Below, piece after piece: positions 38,986 through 47,419 of a stretch of DNA of 64,000 bases. Made by a program: the position numbers and the translations under genes. The notes under the pieces were generated by a model. It saw only the letters and a program-made list of their open reading frames with translations. It ran no database searches and was not told the origin of the DNA. The DNA lies in contig NZ_JAKFGN010000002.1 in the NCBI RefSeq assembly GCF_021502575.1, positions 806,001 through 870,000 of the forward strand, written 5' to 3'. Each line of letters starts with the position of its first letter. Position 1 is the stretch's first letter. The stretch comes from Bradyrhizobium sp. G127. GTDB lineage: Bacteria; Pseudomonadota; Alphaproteobacteria; Rhizobiales; Xanthobacteraceae.

Positions 38986-39103
38986 TTGAACCTCCCAATA
39001 ACTAAAATGATTGTATATATAATAAAATACAGCTTAAAGTTGTATTTCAGACATGTCAACTCGCCGCGTCCCTTCGGTGGGACACGTGTGAAAGAACAGC
39101 CGT
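38986..39103. promoter_or_regulatory. AT-rich upstream region of the 497-residue protein gene
   Basis: 118 bases, with a strikingly AT-rich core near 39000-39055 (TTGTATATATAATAAAAT) unlike the GC-rich surroundings. It likely holds the promoter of the leftward secreted-protein gene and the end of the trmJ transcript. Confidence 0.45.
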
Positions 39104-40300
39104 CTAAGCTGTTACACTGGTTGCAAGCTTGTTCAGCTGCCCATCGAGGTCGGCCTCGATGTCGATGGCATTGAGGCGACACACGCGATAGCCCCGCGCC
39201 TCAAGCCACTCGCGCCGCACCGCGCGATCCCGCTCGATGGTCTCGTTCTCGTTTGCATTGACGATCTCGATGGCGATGCGCTTCGTAAACGACACGAAGT
39301 CCGGAATATGGCGGCCCACCGGCGTCTGCCGCTTGAACTGGGATGCAAAGCGGCGATCCGTCCTCAACGAATCCCACAACATACGCTCGGCATCGGTCGG
39401 ATTCCGCCGCAGCAGCCGCGCCAGGCCTCTCACCGTGCTGCTTTCGGACGGCGCGCGGCCTTCCGAATGTTCGGCGAGCAGCGCACGCAGCCGGGTCGCT
39501 TCCGTCCCATTCAGAACCCCGCCTTTCGCCGGACCCTTGCGGCCCTCGGCGATGGCCATCACCACGCCGTGCAGTGTGTGCATGTCCTGCTTGGTCGGCT
39601 CCATCCGGGTGAAGATATTGCGCAGGTTCACCAACATGGTCTCGCGCTTCTCCGGCGGCCGCAGGAATTCGACCTTGTCGAGTTCGCTGACCAGATTGTC
39701 GAAGAACGCCTGCATCTGGTGGTTCGACGCCCGCTCGGAACGCTCCGGCATCGCGAACGGCAGCGCGTTGGAGGTGGCGAGCTTGAACCATTCATAGCCC
39801 ATCAGCAGGACCGCCTGGGCGAGGTTCAGCGAGGCGAAGCCCGGATTCACCGGGAATGTCACAATGCGGTTAGCGAGCGCGACCTCGTCGTTCTGTAGGC
39901 CGTAGCGCTCGCGCCCGAACATGATCGCGGCGGTGCCGCTGGCCGCGGTTTCGCCAATGATCTGGCGGGCGGCCTCCTCCGGTCCCACCACCGGCTTGGC
40001 CTGATCGTGCGCCCGCGCCGTAGTCGCAAACAGCAAAGAGCAGTCGGCCACGGCCGCCTCGACCGTATCGAACAGTTCGACCTTATCGAGAATATGATCG
40101 GCGCCGGCCGCGGCGCGCTGGGCAGCGATATTCGGCCAGCCGTCGCGCGGATTGACGATCCGCAGGCGGGTGAGCCCGAAATTGCCCATCGCCCGCGCGC
40201 ACATGCCGATGTTCTCGCCGAGTTGCGGCTCGACCAGAACCACCACGGGTCCATCCAGTTCCGTACGCGGCTTGGTCTTGTCGGTGCCTGAACCGGTCAT
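39104..40300 (-). CDS. trmJ: TrmJ-like tRNA methyltransferase with C-terminal DUF559-like domain
   Basis: 398 residues. Residues 10-180 are a SPOUT methyltransferase of the TrmJ/group-1 TrmH type (PVVVLVEPQLGENIGMCARAM, IMFGRERYGL, NPGFASLNLAQAVLLMGYE). Family members methylate the 2'-OH of position 32 in tRNA. A helical region follows to about 290. Residues 293-398 resemble DUF559 (RRNPTDAERMLWDSLR, FKRQTPVGRHIPDFV, ARGYRVCRL), an endonuclease-like fold related to Vsr. The usual ELDGxxH motif of that fold reads EIVNANE here, so nuclease activity is doubtful. The ATG at 40300 is chosen because the family similarity begins right after it. Confidence 0.88.
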   Translation of the reverse strand: MTGSGTDKTKPRTELDGPVVVLVEPQLGENIGMCARAMGNFGLTRLRIVNPRDGWPNIAAQRAAAGADHILDKVELFDTVEAAVADCSLLFATTARAHDQAKPVVGPEEAARQIIGETAASGTAAIMFGRERYGLQNDEVALANRIVTFPVNPGFASLNLAQAVLLMGYEWFKLATSNALPFAMPERSERASNHQMQAFFDNLVSELDKVEFLRPPEKRETMLVNLRNIFTRMEPTKQDMHTLHGVVMAIAEGRKGPAKGGVLNGTEATRLRALLAEHSEGRAPSESSTVRGLARLLRRNPTDAERMLWDSLRTDRRFASQFKRQTPVGRHIPDFVSFTKRIAIEIVNANENETIERDRAVRREWLEARGYRVCRLNAIDIEADLDGQLNKLATSVTA

Positions 40301-40508
40301 GGTCTCTGCTTTGATCTGTCTGTTTTCCCCTGCCGTAACGCAGTTGAAGCCCGACAGGTCAAGACCTTTTCTCGATCGCCCGGAAGCGGCCAAATGCCGT
40401 GCAAGGCAGGAATGCCCGAACCGACGCGTTCGGGTTTTGAACTCGGGCAGCCGATTGGGGTAGTAATTGCGCACGAGGTGACCCTTGACCCAGACAGAGA
40501 CGACCCGC

Positions 40509-41648
40509 ATGCCCCCCAGCACTTCGACAACTCCCGCACCCGGCCCGAACAAACCGGCCACAAGTGCGGCCTTGCGGCGGCTGGCCATTCCCGCTGCGTG
40601 CGTCGCCGTCGCGGCAATCTTCGTGGTGCTGGCGACAGCGCGCTGGGATGAATGGGTCAGCAGCGCGACAATTCAGACAACCAACGATGCCTATGTCCGC
40701 GCCGAGGTTTCGCAACTGAGCAGCCGTGTGGCCGGCGAGGTCAAGACCGTGGCCGCCAGCGACTACCAGCGCGTCAAGGCCGGGGACCTGCTGGTCGAAA
40801 TCGATCCCGCAGATTACGAGGCGCAGGTCGCACAAGCGGAAGCGGCGGTGGCAGGCGCGCAGGCCGCGCTCGATAACCTCGCCAATCAGGTCGAACTCCA
40901 GTACGCCACCATCGCGCAGTCCGAGGCCCAGCGCGCCTCCGCCGAAGCCATTCAGGTCGAAGCCCAGCAGGAATACGACCGTCAGCATGGCCTGCTCCAA
41001 AGCCCCGCCTTCACGCGCCAGCGGCTCGAACAGGCCACCGCAGCCCTCGCCAAGTCAGACGCCGATGTCCATGCCAGCCGCGCCGTCATCGCCGCGCAGA
41101 GGCATCAGCTCGAGGTGCTGGCCGGAACCAAGAAGCAGCGCGCCGCGGACGTTCTCGCCGCGCAGGCCGCTTTGAAGGCCGCCAAACTCAAGCTCGGCTA
41201 CACCCGCATCGTCGCGCCGTTCGACGGCATCGTCGGCGCGCGGCAGGTGCAGCCCGGTGATTACGTCAACATCGGCAGCAATCTGTTCAATGTCGTACCG
41301 CTGCCGAATGTCTACGTGATCGCGAATTACAAGGAGACGCAGCTGACCCGCGTGAAACCGGGGCAGCCGGTGGAAATCACGGTCGACAGCTTCCCGCGCC
41401 AGACCTTGCGCGGCCGCGTGGCGCGCATCTCACCGGCCAGCGGGTCACAATTCGCGCTGCTGCCCCCCGATAACGCCACCGGGAATTTCACCAAGGTGGT
41501 GCAGCGCATTCCGCTGCGGATCGAATTCGACAAGGGGCAACCACTGCTCGACAATCTGCTTCCCGGCATGTCGGCGGAAACGCGGATCAACACCGAAGGA
41601 TCGGTCGCGCCATCCAACACCGGAGCCAAAACCGGTGGCGGAAACTAA
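40509..41648 (+). CDS. emrA: EmrA/HlyD-type membrane fusion protein
   Basis: 379 residues from the ATG at 40509; a TTG at 40485 with GAGGTG upstream is a competing start. There is one transmembrane segment near residues 25-45. Biotin-lipoyl-like halves flank a long coiled-coil hairpin (about residues 95-200) and a beta-barrel region with GYTRIVAPFDGIVGARQV follows. It links the inner-membrane pump to an outer-membrane channel. Its last 14 bases overlap the start of the emrB-type gene. Confidence 0.9.
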   Translation: MPPSTSTTPAPGPNKPATSAALRRLAIPAACVAVAAIFVVLATARWDEWVSSATIQTTNDAYVRAEVSQLSSRVAGEVKTVAASDYQRVKAGDLLVEIDPADYEAQVAQAEAAVAGAQAALDNLANQVELQYATIAQSEAQRASAEAIQVEAQQEYDRQHGLLQSPAFTRQRLEQATAALAKSDADVHASRAVIAAQRHQLEVLAGTKKQRAADVLAAQAALKAAKLKLGYTRIVAPFDGIVGARQVQPGDYVNIGSNLFNVVPLPNVYVIANYKETQLTRVKPGQPVEITVDSFPRQTLRGRVARISPASGSQFALLPPDNATGNFTKVVQRIPLRIEFDKGQPLLDNLLPGMSAETRINTEGSVAPSNTGAKTGGGN

Positions 41649-43218
41649 AATCATCGCCAGCGGGCCGGTTTCCACCGGCCAGCCCGCTCACTATCCGCTG
41701 CTGGCCGTCGCCGCGGTGCTGCTGGGCGCGTCGATGGCAAACATCGACAGCCGGATGTTTTCGATCGGGCTGCCCGATCTCAAGGGCGCCTTTTCGCTCT
41801 CCTTCGATGAAGGTGCGTGGCTCTCGACGGCTTCGACCGCGTCGCAAATCTTCATCGCGCCCGCCGTCGCGTGGATGGCCACGGTCTTCGGCCTGCGCCG
41901 CATTCTCGGCGCCCCCAGCCTCGTTTTCGCGGCGATCTCGCTCATGCTGCCGTTTGTTCGCGATTATCAGGCACTTATGGCCCTCACAATCCTGCACGGC
42001 CTGTTGCTCGGCACCTTCGTGCCGGCCACGCTGATGATCATTTTCCGCAATCTGCCGATGCAGTGGTGGCTGGTTGCGATCGGGATTTACGCGCTGCGGG
42101 TCGGCTTCTCGCTGAACTTCGGTCCCACGCTGGTCGGCTTCTACGTCGATCACGTCGGCTGGCAGTGGCTCTATTGGCAGGACGCGATCATCGCCGTGCT
42201 TATGGCGATCCTGGTTTACCTCGGCGCGCCGCGCGAGCCCGTCAACCGGGCTCTGCTGGAGACGGCGGACTGGGGTGGAATGCTGCTGCTGGGAACCGGG
42301 ATCGCGATGGTCTATGCCGGCCTCGATCAGGGCAACCGGCTGGACTGGCTCGGGTCCGGGACGGTGGTGGCGATGCTGCTGAGCGGCGCGGCTCTGCTGG
42401 TGGCGTTTTTTGTCAACGAGGCGCTGGTCCGGGATCCATGGGCCCATGCGAATGTGTTGCTGTCGCGCAATATCGGCTTCGCCCTGGTGGTGATCCTGCT
42501 CTACACCCTGACCAGTCTTTCCAATTCATCGCTTGTCCCGAATTTCCTCTCCACGGTGGCGCAGCTACGTCCCGAACAGACCGGCCGCCTGCTGCTGGTT
42601 TACGGCGTCCTGCCGATGGCGATCACCTTTCCGGTCTCGATCTGGCTGGCGCGGCGTTTAGACCTGCGAATTCTGCTGGTGATCGGCCTGCTCACCTTCG
42701 CGGCGGCGGCTCTGCTCGGAACCCGGATCACCCACGAATGGGCCCTGACCGATTTCATCCCCATGGTGCTGCTGCAGTCCGTCGGCCAGTCCTTCACACT
42801 TCTTCCGATCATCCTGATCACACTGGCCAATTCCGATCCGACGCGGGCGACAGCTTTTGCCGCCTATATCCAGATCATGCGGCTCGGCGGCGCGGAAATC
42901 GGCATCGCCCTGATGGGCACTTGGCTGCGGGTGCGTGAGCAGGTGCATTCCAACCTGCTCGGCCAGCATGTCACCCACGCCAAGGACCAGGTACACGATC
43001 TTCTGGCCAAACTGTCCGGCTATTTCGCCAGCTACGGAACGGGCACCGCCACCGGGCGCAGTGTGGGCAAACTGGCCGGCATCGTTCAGCGCGAGGCCAA
43101 TGTGCTGGCCTATATCGATGGCTTCTGGCTGACCTTCATTTTCGCGATTGCCGCGCTGCTCGTGGCGGCGCTGATTACCAAGGCCCCGCCCGGACCTTTC
43201 AGCCCGAAAACCCGATAG
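41635..43218 (+). CDS. emrB: EmrB/QacA-type MFS multidrug efflux transporter (DHA2)
   Basis: 527 residues with about 14 hydrophobic segments, as expected for DHA2 drug:proton antiporters. The N-terminus has the motif ASMANIDSRMFSIGLPDL. The GTG start at 41635 overlaps emrA by 14 bases, so the two are translationally coupled. With EmrA it would export hydrophobic compounds. No regulator gene is adjacent, and the outer-membrane factor is elsewhere. Confidence 0.9.
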   Translation: MAETKIIASGPVSTGQPAHYPLLAVAAVLLGASMANIDSRMFSIGLPDLKGAFSLSFDEGAWLSTASTASQIFIAPAVAWMATVFGLRRILGAPSLVFAAISLMLPFVRDYQALMALTILHGLLLGTFVPATLMIIFRNLPMQWWLVAIGIYALRVGFSLNFGPTLVGFYVDHVGWQWLYWQDAIIAVLMAILVYLGAPREPVNRALLETADWGGMLLLGTGIAMVYAGLDQGNRLDWLGSGTVVAMLLSGAALLVAFFVNEALVRDPWAHANVLLSRNIGFALVVILLYTLTSLSNSSLVPNFLSTVAQLRPEQTGRLLLVYGVLPMAITFPVSIWLARRLDLRILLVIGLLTFAAAALLGTRITHEWALTDFIPMVLLQSVGQSFTLLPIILITLANSDPTRATAFAAYIQIMRLGGAEIGIALMGTWLRVREQVHSNLLGQHVTHAKDQVHDLLAKLSGYFASYGTGTATGRSVGKLAGIVQREANVLAYIDGFWLTFIFAIAALLVAALITKAPPGPFSPKTR

Positions 43219-43269
43219 CTCCGGTTCGCCCGCGGATCGGCGCGGGTGTCTGTCCAACACCTGCGTATT

Positions 43270-43446
43270 TTGAATCTGGCGATGAAGACGCTGATTCAAC
43301 CTCCGAACATTTTGAATCAACGCTTGAAGATTCCGATTCAACCGCCGAGCATCTTGAATCAGGCTGTGAAGGTTCTGATTCAATCAGTGAAGACATTGAA
43401 TCAAGACGCGAACAGATTGATTCAAGAGCGGATCGCAATGATTGAA
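43270..43446. repeat. Phased array of 9-bp palindromic sites at exact 21-bp spacing
   Basis: Eight nonamers centred at 43274, 43295, 43316, 43337, 43358, 43379, 43400 and 43421 alternate between TTGAATCAA and its reverse complement TTGATTCAA. Three are exact, the others differ by one or two bases; a ninth weak site is at 43442. Spacing is 21 bases throughout, two helical turns, so all sites face the same side. The 12-base spacers vary but nearly all contain GAA or a close variant. The array lies between emrB and icd. A DNA-binding array or a heptad-coding minisatellite are the two readings; which is right is unknown. Confidence 0.85.
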
Positions 43447-43802
43447 ATTATCTTTATAAATCAAAGGGGTTACTGGATCGTTTGAATCTCGCCCAAAACG
43501 CGAGGTGCCCGGTCCCGTTGCTCTTGCGCGTCGCCGGTGCATGAAAAACACGGCCGGCGGAAGTGCCAGGGACTTTCGCCTCTGCACGGTTTCGCAAAAC
43601 CACTCGCGCGCACCTGGCTGTCCAAAATTCGTGATCTGGAACAACTCGAAATCAGGCTCCCCGAGCGAAGTCCGCCCCGACCTGCCAGAAAGTCTCAGGT
43701 GCCTTGCCTTCCAGCCCGCCGAGACGGGTGCTATAGCCACAAGCTGGAACCTGTTGCGGTTCTCACGCCCTTTCCGCCCCCCATTTTAAGGCCCGATCCC
43801 TC
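43447..43802. other. Intergenic region upstream of icd
   Basis: 356 bases. Open frames exist on the plus strand here (for example 43505-43789) but they start late, lack a ribosome-binding site and have no recognisable similarity. The icd promoter should lie here. Nothing else seen. Confidence 0.5.
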
Positions 43803-45017
43803 ATGGCAAAAATCAAGGTGACCAACCCCGTCGTCGAGCTCGATGGCGACGAGATGACCCGGATCATCTGGCAGTACATCAAGGACAAGCTGATCAACCC
43901 GTTCCTGGATGTGAAGCTCGAGTACTACGACCTCGGGATGGAGTACCGCGACAAGACCAACGATCAGGTCACCATCGACGCGGCCAACGCGATCAAGAAG
44001 CACGGCGTCGGCGTCAAGTGCGCCACCATCACGCCGGACGAAGCCCGCGTGAAGGAATTCGGCCTCAAGGAGATGTGGAAGTCGCCGAACGGCACCATCC
44101 GCAACATCCTCGGCGGCGTCATCTTCCGCGAACCGATCATCTGCAAGAACGTGCCGCGCTTGGTGCCCGGCTGGACCAAGCCGATCATCATCGGCCGCCA
44201 CGCGTTCGGCGACCAGTACCGCGCCACCGACTTCAAGTTCCCCGGCAAGGGCGTCCTGACGATGAAGTTCGTCGGCGAGGACGGCACCGTGATCGAGCGC
44301 GAGGTGTTCAAGTCGCCGGCCGCCGGCGTCGCCATGGGCATGTACAACCTGGACGATTCCATCCGCGACTTTGCACGCGCCTCGCTGAACTACGGCCTGT
44401 CGCGCGGCTATCCGGTGTACCTGTCGACCAAGAACACCATCCTCAAGGTCTATGACGGCCGCTTCAAGGACATCTTCCAGGAGATCTACGACACCGACTT
44501 CAAGAAGGATTTCGAGGCCAAGGGCCTGACCTATGAGCATCGTCTGATCGACGACATGGTCGCCTCGGCGCTGAAGTGGTCCGGCGGCTACGTCTGGGCC
44601 TGCAAGAACTACGACGGCGACGTGCAGTCCGACACCGTGGCGCAGGGCTACGGCTCGCTGGGCCTGATGACCTCGGTACTGCTGACGCCGGACGGCAAGG
44701 TGGTGGAAGCCGAGGCCGCCCACGGCACCGTCACGCGCCATTACCGCGAGCACCAGAAGGGCAAGGAAACTTCGACCAACTCGATCGCGTCGATCTTTGC
44801 CTGGACCCAGGGCCTCGCCCACCGCGCCAAGCTCGATAACAACCCGGAGCTGGCGAAGTTCGCCAAGACGCTGGAGAAGGTCTGCGTCGATACGGTCGAA
44901 TCCGGCTACATGACCAAGGATCTGGCGCTGCTTGTCGGTGCAGACCAGCGCTGGCTCTCCACCACCGGCTTCCTCGACAAGGTCGCGGAAAACCTCACCA
45001 AGGCGATGGCCGCGTAA
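43803..45017 (+). CDS. icd: NADP-dependent isocitrate dehydrogenase
   Basis: 404 residues, type II (eukaryote-like) Icd as usual in alphaproteobacteria. Signatures are [38 protein letters not shown] and the NADP-binding end [23 protein letters not shown]-cycle enzyme making 2-oxoglutarate. A strong terminator follows. Confidence 0.97.
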   Translation: MAKIKVTNPVVELDGDEMTRIIWQYIKDKLINPFLDVKLEYYDLGMEYRDKTNDQVTIDAANAIKKHGVGVKCATITPDEARVKEFGLKEMWKSPNGTIRNILGGVIFREPIICKNVPRLVPGWTKPIIIGRHAFGDQYRATDFKFPGKGVLTMKFVGEDGTVIEREVFKSPAAGVAMGMYNLDDSIRDFARASLNYGLSRGYPVYLSTKNTILKVYDGRFKDIFQEIYDTDFKKDFEAKGLTYEHRLIDDMVASALKWSGGYVWACKNYDGDVQSDTVAQGYGSLGLMTSVLLTPDGKVVEAEAAHGTVTRHYREHQKGKETSTNSIASIFAWTQGLAHRAKLDNNPELAKFAKTLEKVCVDTVESGYMTKDLALLVGADQRWLSTTGFLDKVAENLTKAMAA

Positions 45018-45039
45018 GCTTCGTAGAATAACTCAAGCA

Positions 45040-45070
45040 AAAGGCGCGGATGATCTCCGCGCCTTTTTTA
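45040..45070 (+). terminator. Rho-independent terminator of icd
   Basis: An 11-bp perfect stem AAAGGCGCGGA / TCCGCGCCTTT with a five-base loop is followed by TTTTA. It abuts the stop of the convergent antiporter gene. Confidence 0.9.
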
Positions 45071-46747
45071 TGCCGCCGGCCCCGTTGCTGCGATCTGCGC
45101 GATCATCGCCCTGGCGATTTCCTGCTCGCCCATGATCACGGAATTCGCGCCGTGATGCCTGAGATGCGCGATTTCCTCTTCCGAATGCGCGCGCGCGATG
45201 ATCGGCAGTGTCGCGCTGATGGCACGCGCCTTGGCGACGATCTGGCCGCCCTCGAACGCATCGGGAATCGCCACCAGCAGCCCCCGTGCCGCCGCGAGAT
45301 TCGCGGCCTGCAACATGCCGGCCGCGGCCGCGTTGCCGGTGATGACTTCGACGCCGTCTTTCTTCAGCCGCTCGACGGCCCCGGGGGTATCCTCGATCAC
45401 CAGAAACGGCGTATTTGCTTCCCGCAGCGCCTTGCTCACCACGCTGCCGACACGCCCATGACCCACCAGCACCACATGATTGGAAAGCTGCGACACCGGC
45501 AACTCGACGCGGGGGACCGGCTTCTCCTCGCCTGAAGCCTTTTTCGCACTGGCGTCTCTCTCCGCCAGAAACTTGTCGAGCAGCGCGAACCACAGCGGAT
45601 TCAGCATGATCGAGATGATGGCGCCGGCCAGGACCAGATCGCGGCCGCGCTCCGGCAACAACGCGAGGCTGACGCCCAGACTGACCAGGATGAAAGAGAA
45701 TTCGCCGATCTGAGCGAGGCTGGCCGAAATCGTCAGCGCGGTCGAGTTCGGATGGCCGAACATTCGCACGATGCCGAAAGCCGCGATGGACTTGCCGAAA
45801 ACGATAATAAAAACCGTTGCCAGCAAGGGCAGCGGCTCGCGCAGGATGATGGCCGGATCGACCAGCATGCCGACCGAGACGAAGAACAATACGGCGAATG
45901 CGTCGCGCAGCGGCAGCGTTTCGTTCGCCGCACGCTGACTGAGTTCGGATTCGCTCAGGATCATGCCGGCGAAAAACGCGCCAAGCGCAAACGACACGTC
46001 GAACAGGATCGCCGCGCCGAACGCGACGCCGAGCGAGATCGCAAACACCGCAAGGCGAAACAGTTCGCGCGAGCCGGTATGTGCCACATAGTGCAGGATC
46101 CACGGGATCACGCGGCGGCCCACCACCAGCATGAAAATGATAAACGCTGCGACCTTGCCAAGCGTGACCAGCACCGGCTGCGCCATTGCAAAGAAACTGA
46201 GGCCGTTGGCGCCCTCGCCTTTCAATAATCCCGCCAATGCAGGCAGCAGCACCAGCGTCAGCACCATGGCGAGGTCTTCGACGATCAGCCAGCCGACCGC
46301 GATCCGGCCACGCTCGGTGTCCACCAGCCGGCGCTCCTGCAATGCGCGCAGCAGCACCACTGTACTTGCCACCGACAGCGCAAGTCCGAACACCAGACCG
46401 CCACCCACCGGCCAGCCAAGCCCCCAGCCGAGCCCCATGCCGAGCAGCGTCGCCACCGTGATCTGCACCACGGCGCCGGGCACCGCGATGGCGCGCACCG
46501 AGAGCAGATCCTTCAGCGAAAAATGCAGACCGACACCGAACATCAGCAGAATGATGCCGATCTCGGCGAGTTCGTTGGCGATGTTCTGGTCCGCGACATA
46601 ACCCGGCGTGAACGGGCCCATCAGCACGCCGGCGACGAGATAACCGACAAGAGGAGAAATCCGCACGCGCTGTGCCAGCGCGCCGAGCACGAAAGCCAAT
46701 ACGAGACCGACGACAACCGTGGAAATTAATGGCGTATTGTGATTCAT
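45068..46747 (-). CDS. Kef/YbaL-type monovalent cation:proton antiporter with RCK domain
   Basis: 559 residues from the ATG at 46747. Residues 1-395 form a CPA2-type Na+/H+ exchanger domain with about 12 membrane segments (LAEIGIILLMFGVGLHFSLKD, FDVSFALGAFFAGMILSES). A TrkA-N/RCK domain follows, with the nucleotide-binding motif HVVLVGHGRVGS. The layout matches YbaL/KefB/KefC, which release potassium in response to ligands; YbaL-type is the closest by look. It is convergent with icd. Confidence 0.92.
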   Translation of the reverse strand: MNHNTPLISTVVVGLVLAFVLGALAQRVRISPLVGYLVAGVLMGPFTPGYVADQNIANELAEIGIILLMFGVGLHFSLKDLLSVRAIAVPGAVVQITVATLLGMGLGWGLGWPVGGGLVFGLALSVASTVVLLRALQERRLVDTERGRIAVGWLIVEDLAMVLTLVLLPALAGLLKGEGANGLSFFAMAQPVLVTLGKVAAFIIFMLVVGRRVIPWILHYVAHTGSRELFRLAVFAISLGVAFGAAILFDVSFALGAFFAGMILSESELSQRAANETLPLRDAFAVLFFVSVGMLVDPAIILREPLPLLATVFIIVFGKSIAAFGIVRMFGHPNSTALTISASLAQIGEFSFILVSLGVSLALLPERGRDLVLAGAIISIMLNPLWFALLDKFLAERDASAKKASGEEKPVPRVELPVSQLSNHVVLVGHGRVGSVVSKALREANTPFLVIEDTPGAVERLKKDGVEVITGNAAAAGMLQAANLAAARGLLVAIPDAFEGGQIVAKARAISATLPIIARAHSEEEIAHLRHHGANSVIMGEQEIARAMIAQIAATGPAA

Positions 46748-46909
46748 GCCGCATTTTGCTGCAGGAGGGAGATAGATGCCAGTGCATCTATCGCTACTCA
46801 TCGCCGCACTAATGCGTCCGGCCAGTCCGTAGTCACGACAAGGTTACGACACATCCGCTGAAGACGATGGCACGCTGACGACAGCGAAGTTGATGATCTG
46901 GACCTCACA

Positions 46910-47413
46910 ATGACCATCAAAGCAAATCTGCTCGCATTGGCGTTGATCACAAGTGTGATCGTTGCGCCCACATCCCCCACATCCGCGCAGACGCCGGCCG
47001 CTATCGCCGCTGCCGGCACGGTTGTCCTGACGCTGCACGCCGAAGGCGCACAGATTTACGAATGCAAGGCGGACGCTTCCGGAAAACTTGGGTGGGTGTT
47101 CCGCGAGCCGATCGCGACATTGTTCGAGGATGGAAAGACCGTCGGGCGGCACTACGTCGGCCCGAACTGGGAATACACCGACGGCAGTGTGGTGACCGGA
47201 AAAGTCACGGCGAGCGCGCCAGGCACGAGCGCCTACGATATTCCGTGGCTGAAGCTGGTAGTGGCTGCGCACCGGGGCGCTGGCGTCTTCGATGCGGTCA
47301 CGACCGTGCAACGGATCAACACCCATGGCGGTGTTCTGACCGGCTCCTGCGAAAAGGCCGGCGCATTTTTCAGCGCGCCCTATTCGGCAGATTACGTCTT
47401 TCTGAAGAGCTGA
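46910..47413 (+). CDS. Secreted DUF3455 protein
   Basis: 167 residues. Signal peptide 1-26 (SAQ). DUF3455 pattern: YECKADASGKLGWVFREP, GRHYVGPNWEYTDGSVVTG and IPWLKLVV followed by VTTVQRINTHGG and a second cysteine in TGSCEKAG. Function unknown. Convergent with alaS, only six bases between stops. Confidence 0.85.
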   Translation: MTIKANLLALALITSVIVAPTSPTSAQTPAAIAAAGTVVLTLHAEGAQIYECKADASGKLGWVFREPIATLFEDGKTVGRHYVGPNWEYTDGSVVTGKVTASAPGTSAYDIPWLKLVVAAHRGAGVFDAVTTVQRINTHGGVLTGSCEKAGAFFSAPYSADYVFLKS

Positions 47414-47419
47414 GCGAAA

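Noticed and set aside
40359-41000. 213-residue minus-strand frame upstream of trmJ
   Set aside because: Antisense to emrA, whose coiled-coil and lipoyl-like motifs are clear.
43270-43446. CRISPR array
   Set aside because: Repeats are 9 bases and spacers 12 bases with shared wording; no cas genes nearby.
43246-43485. Plus-strand frame of L-I-Q/L-N-Q heptads across the phased array
   Set aside because: No ribosome-binding site before its GTG, and similar heptads arise on the other strand because each site is near-palindromic; kept only as an alternative in the finding.
43505-43789. Small plus-strand frames before icd
   Set aside because: No ribosome-binding site or similarity; two overlapping frames are equally open.
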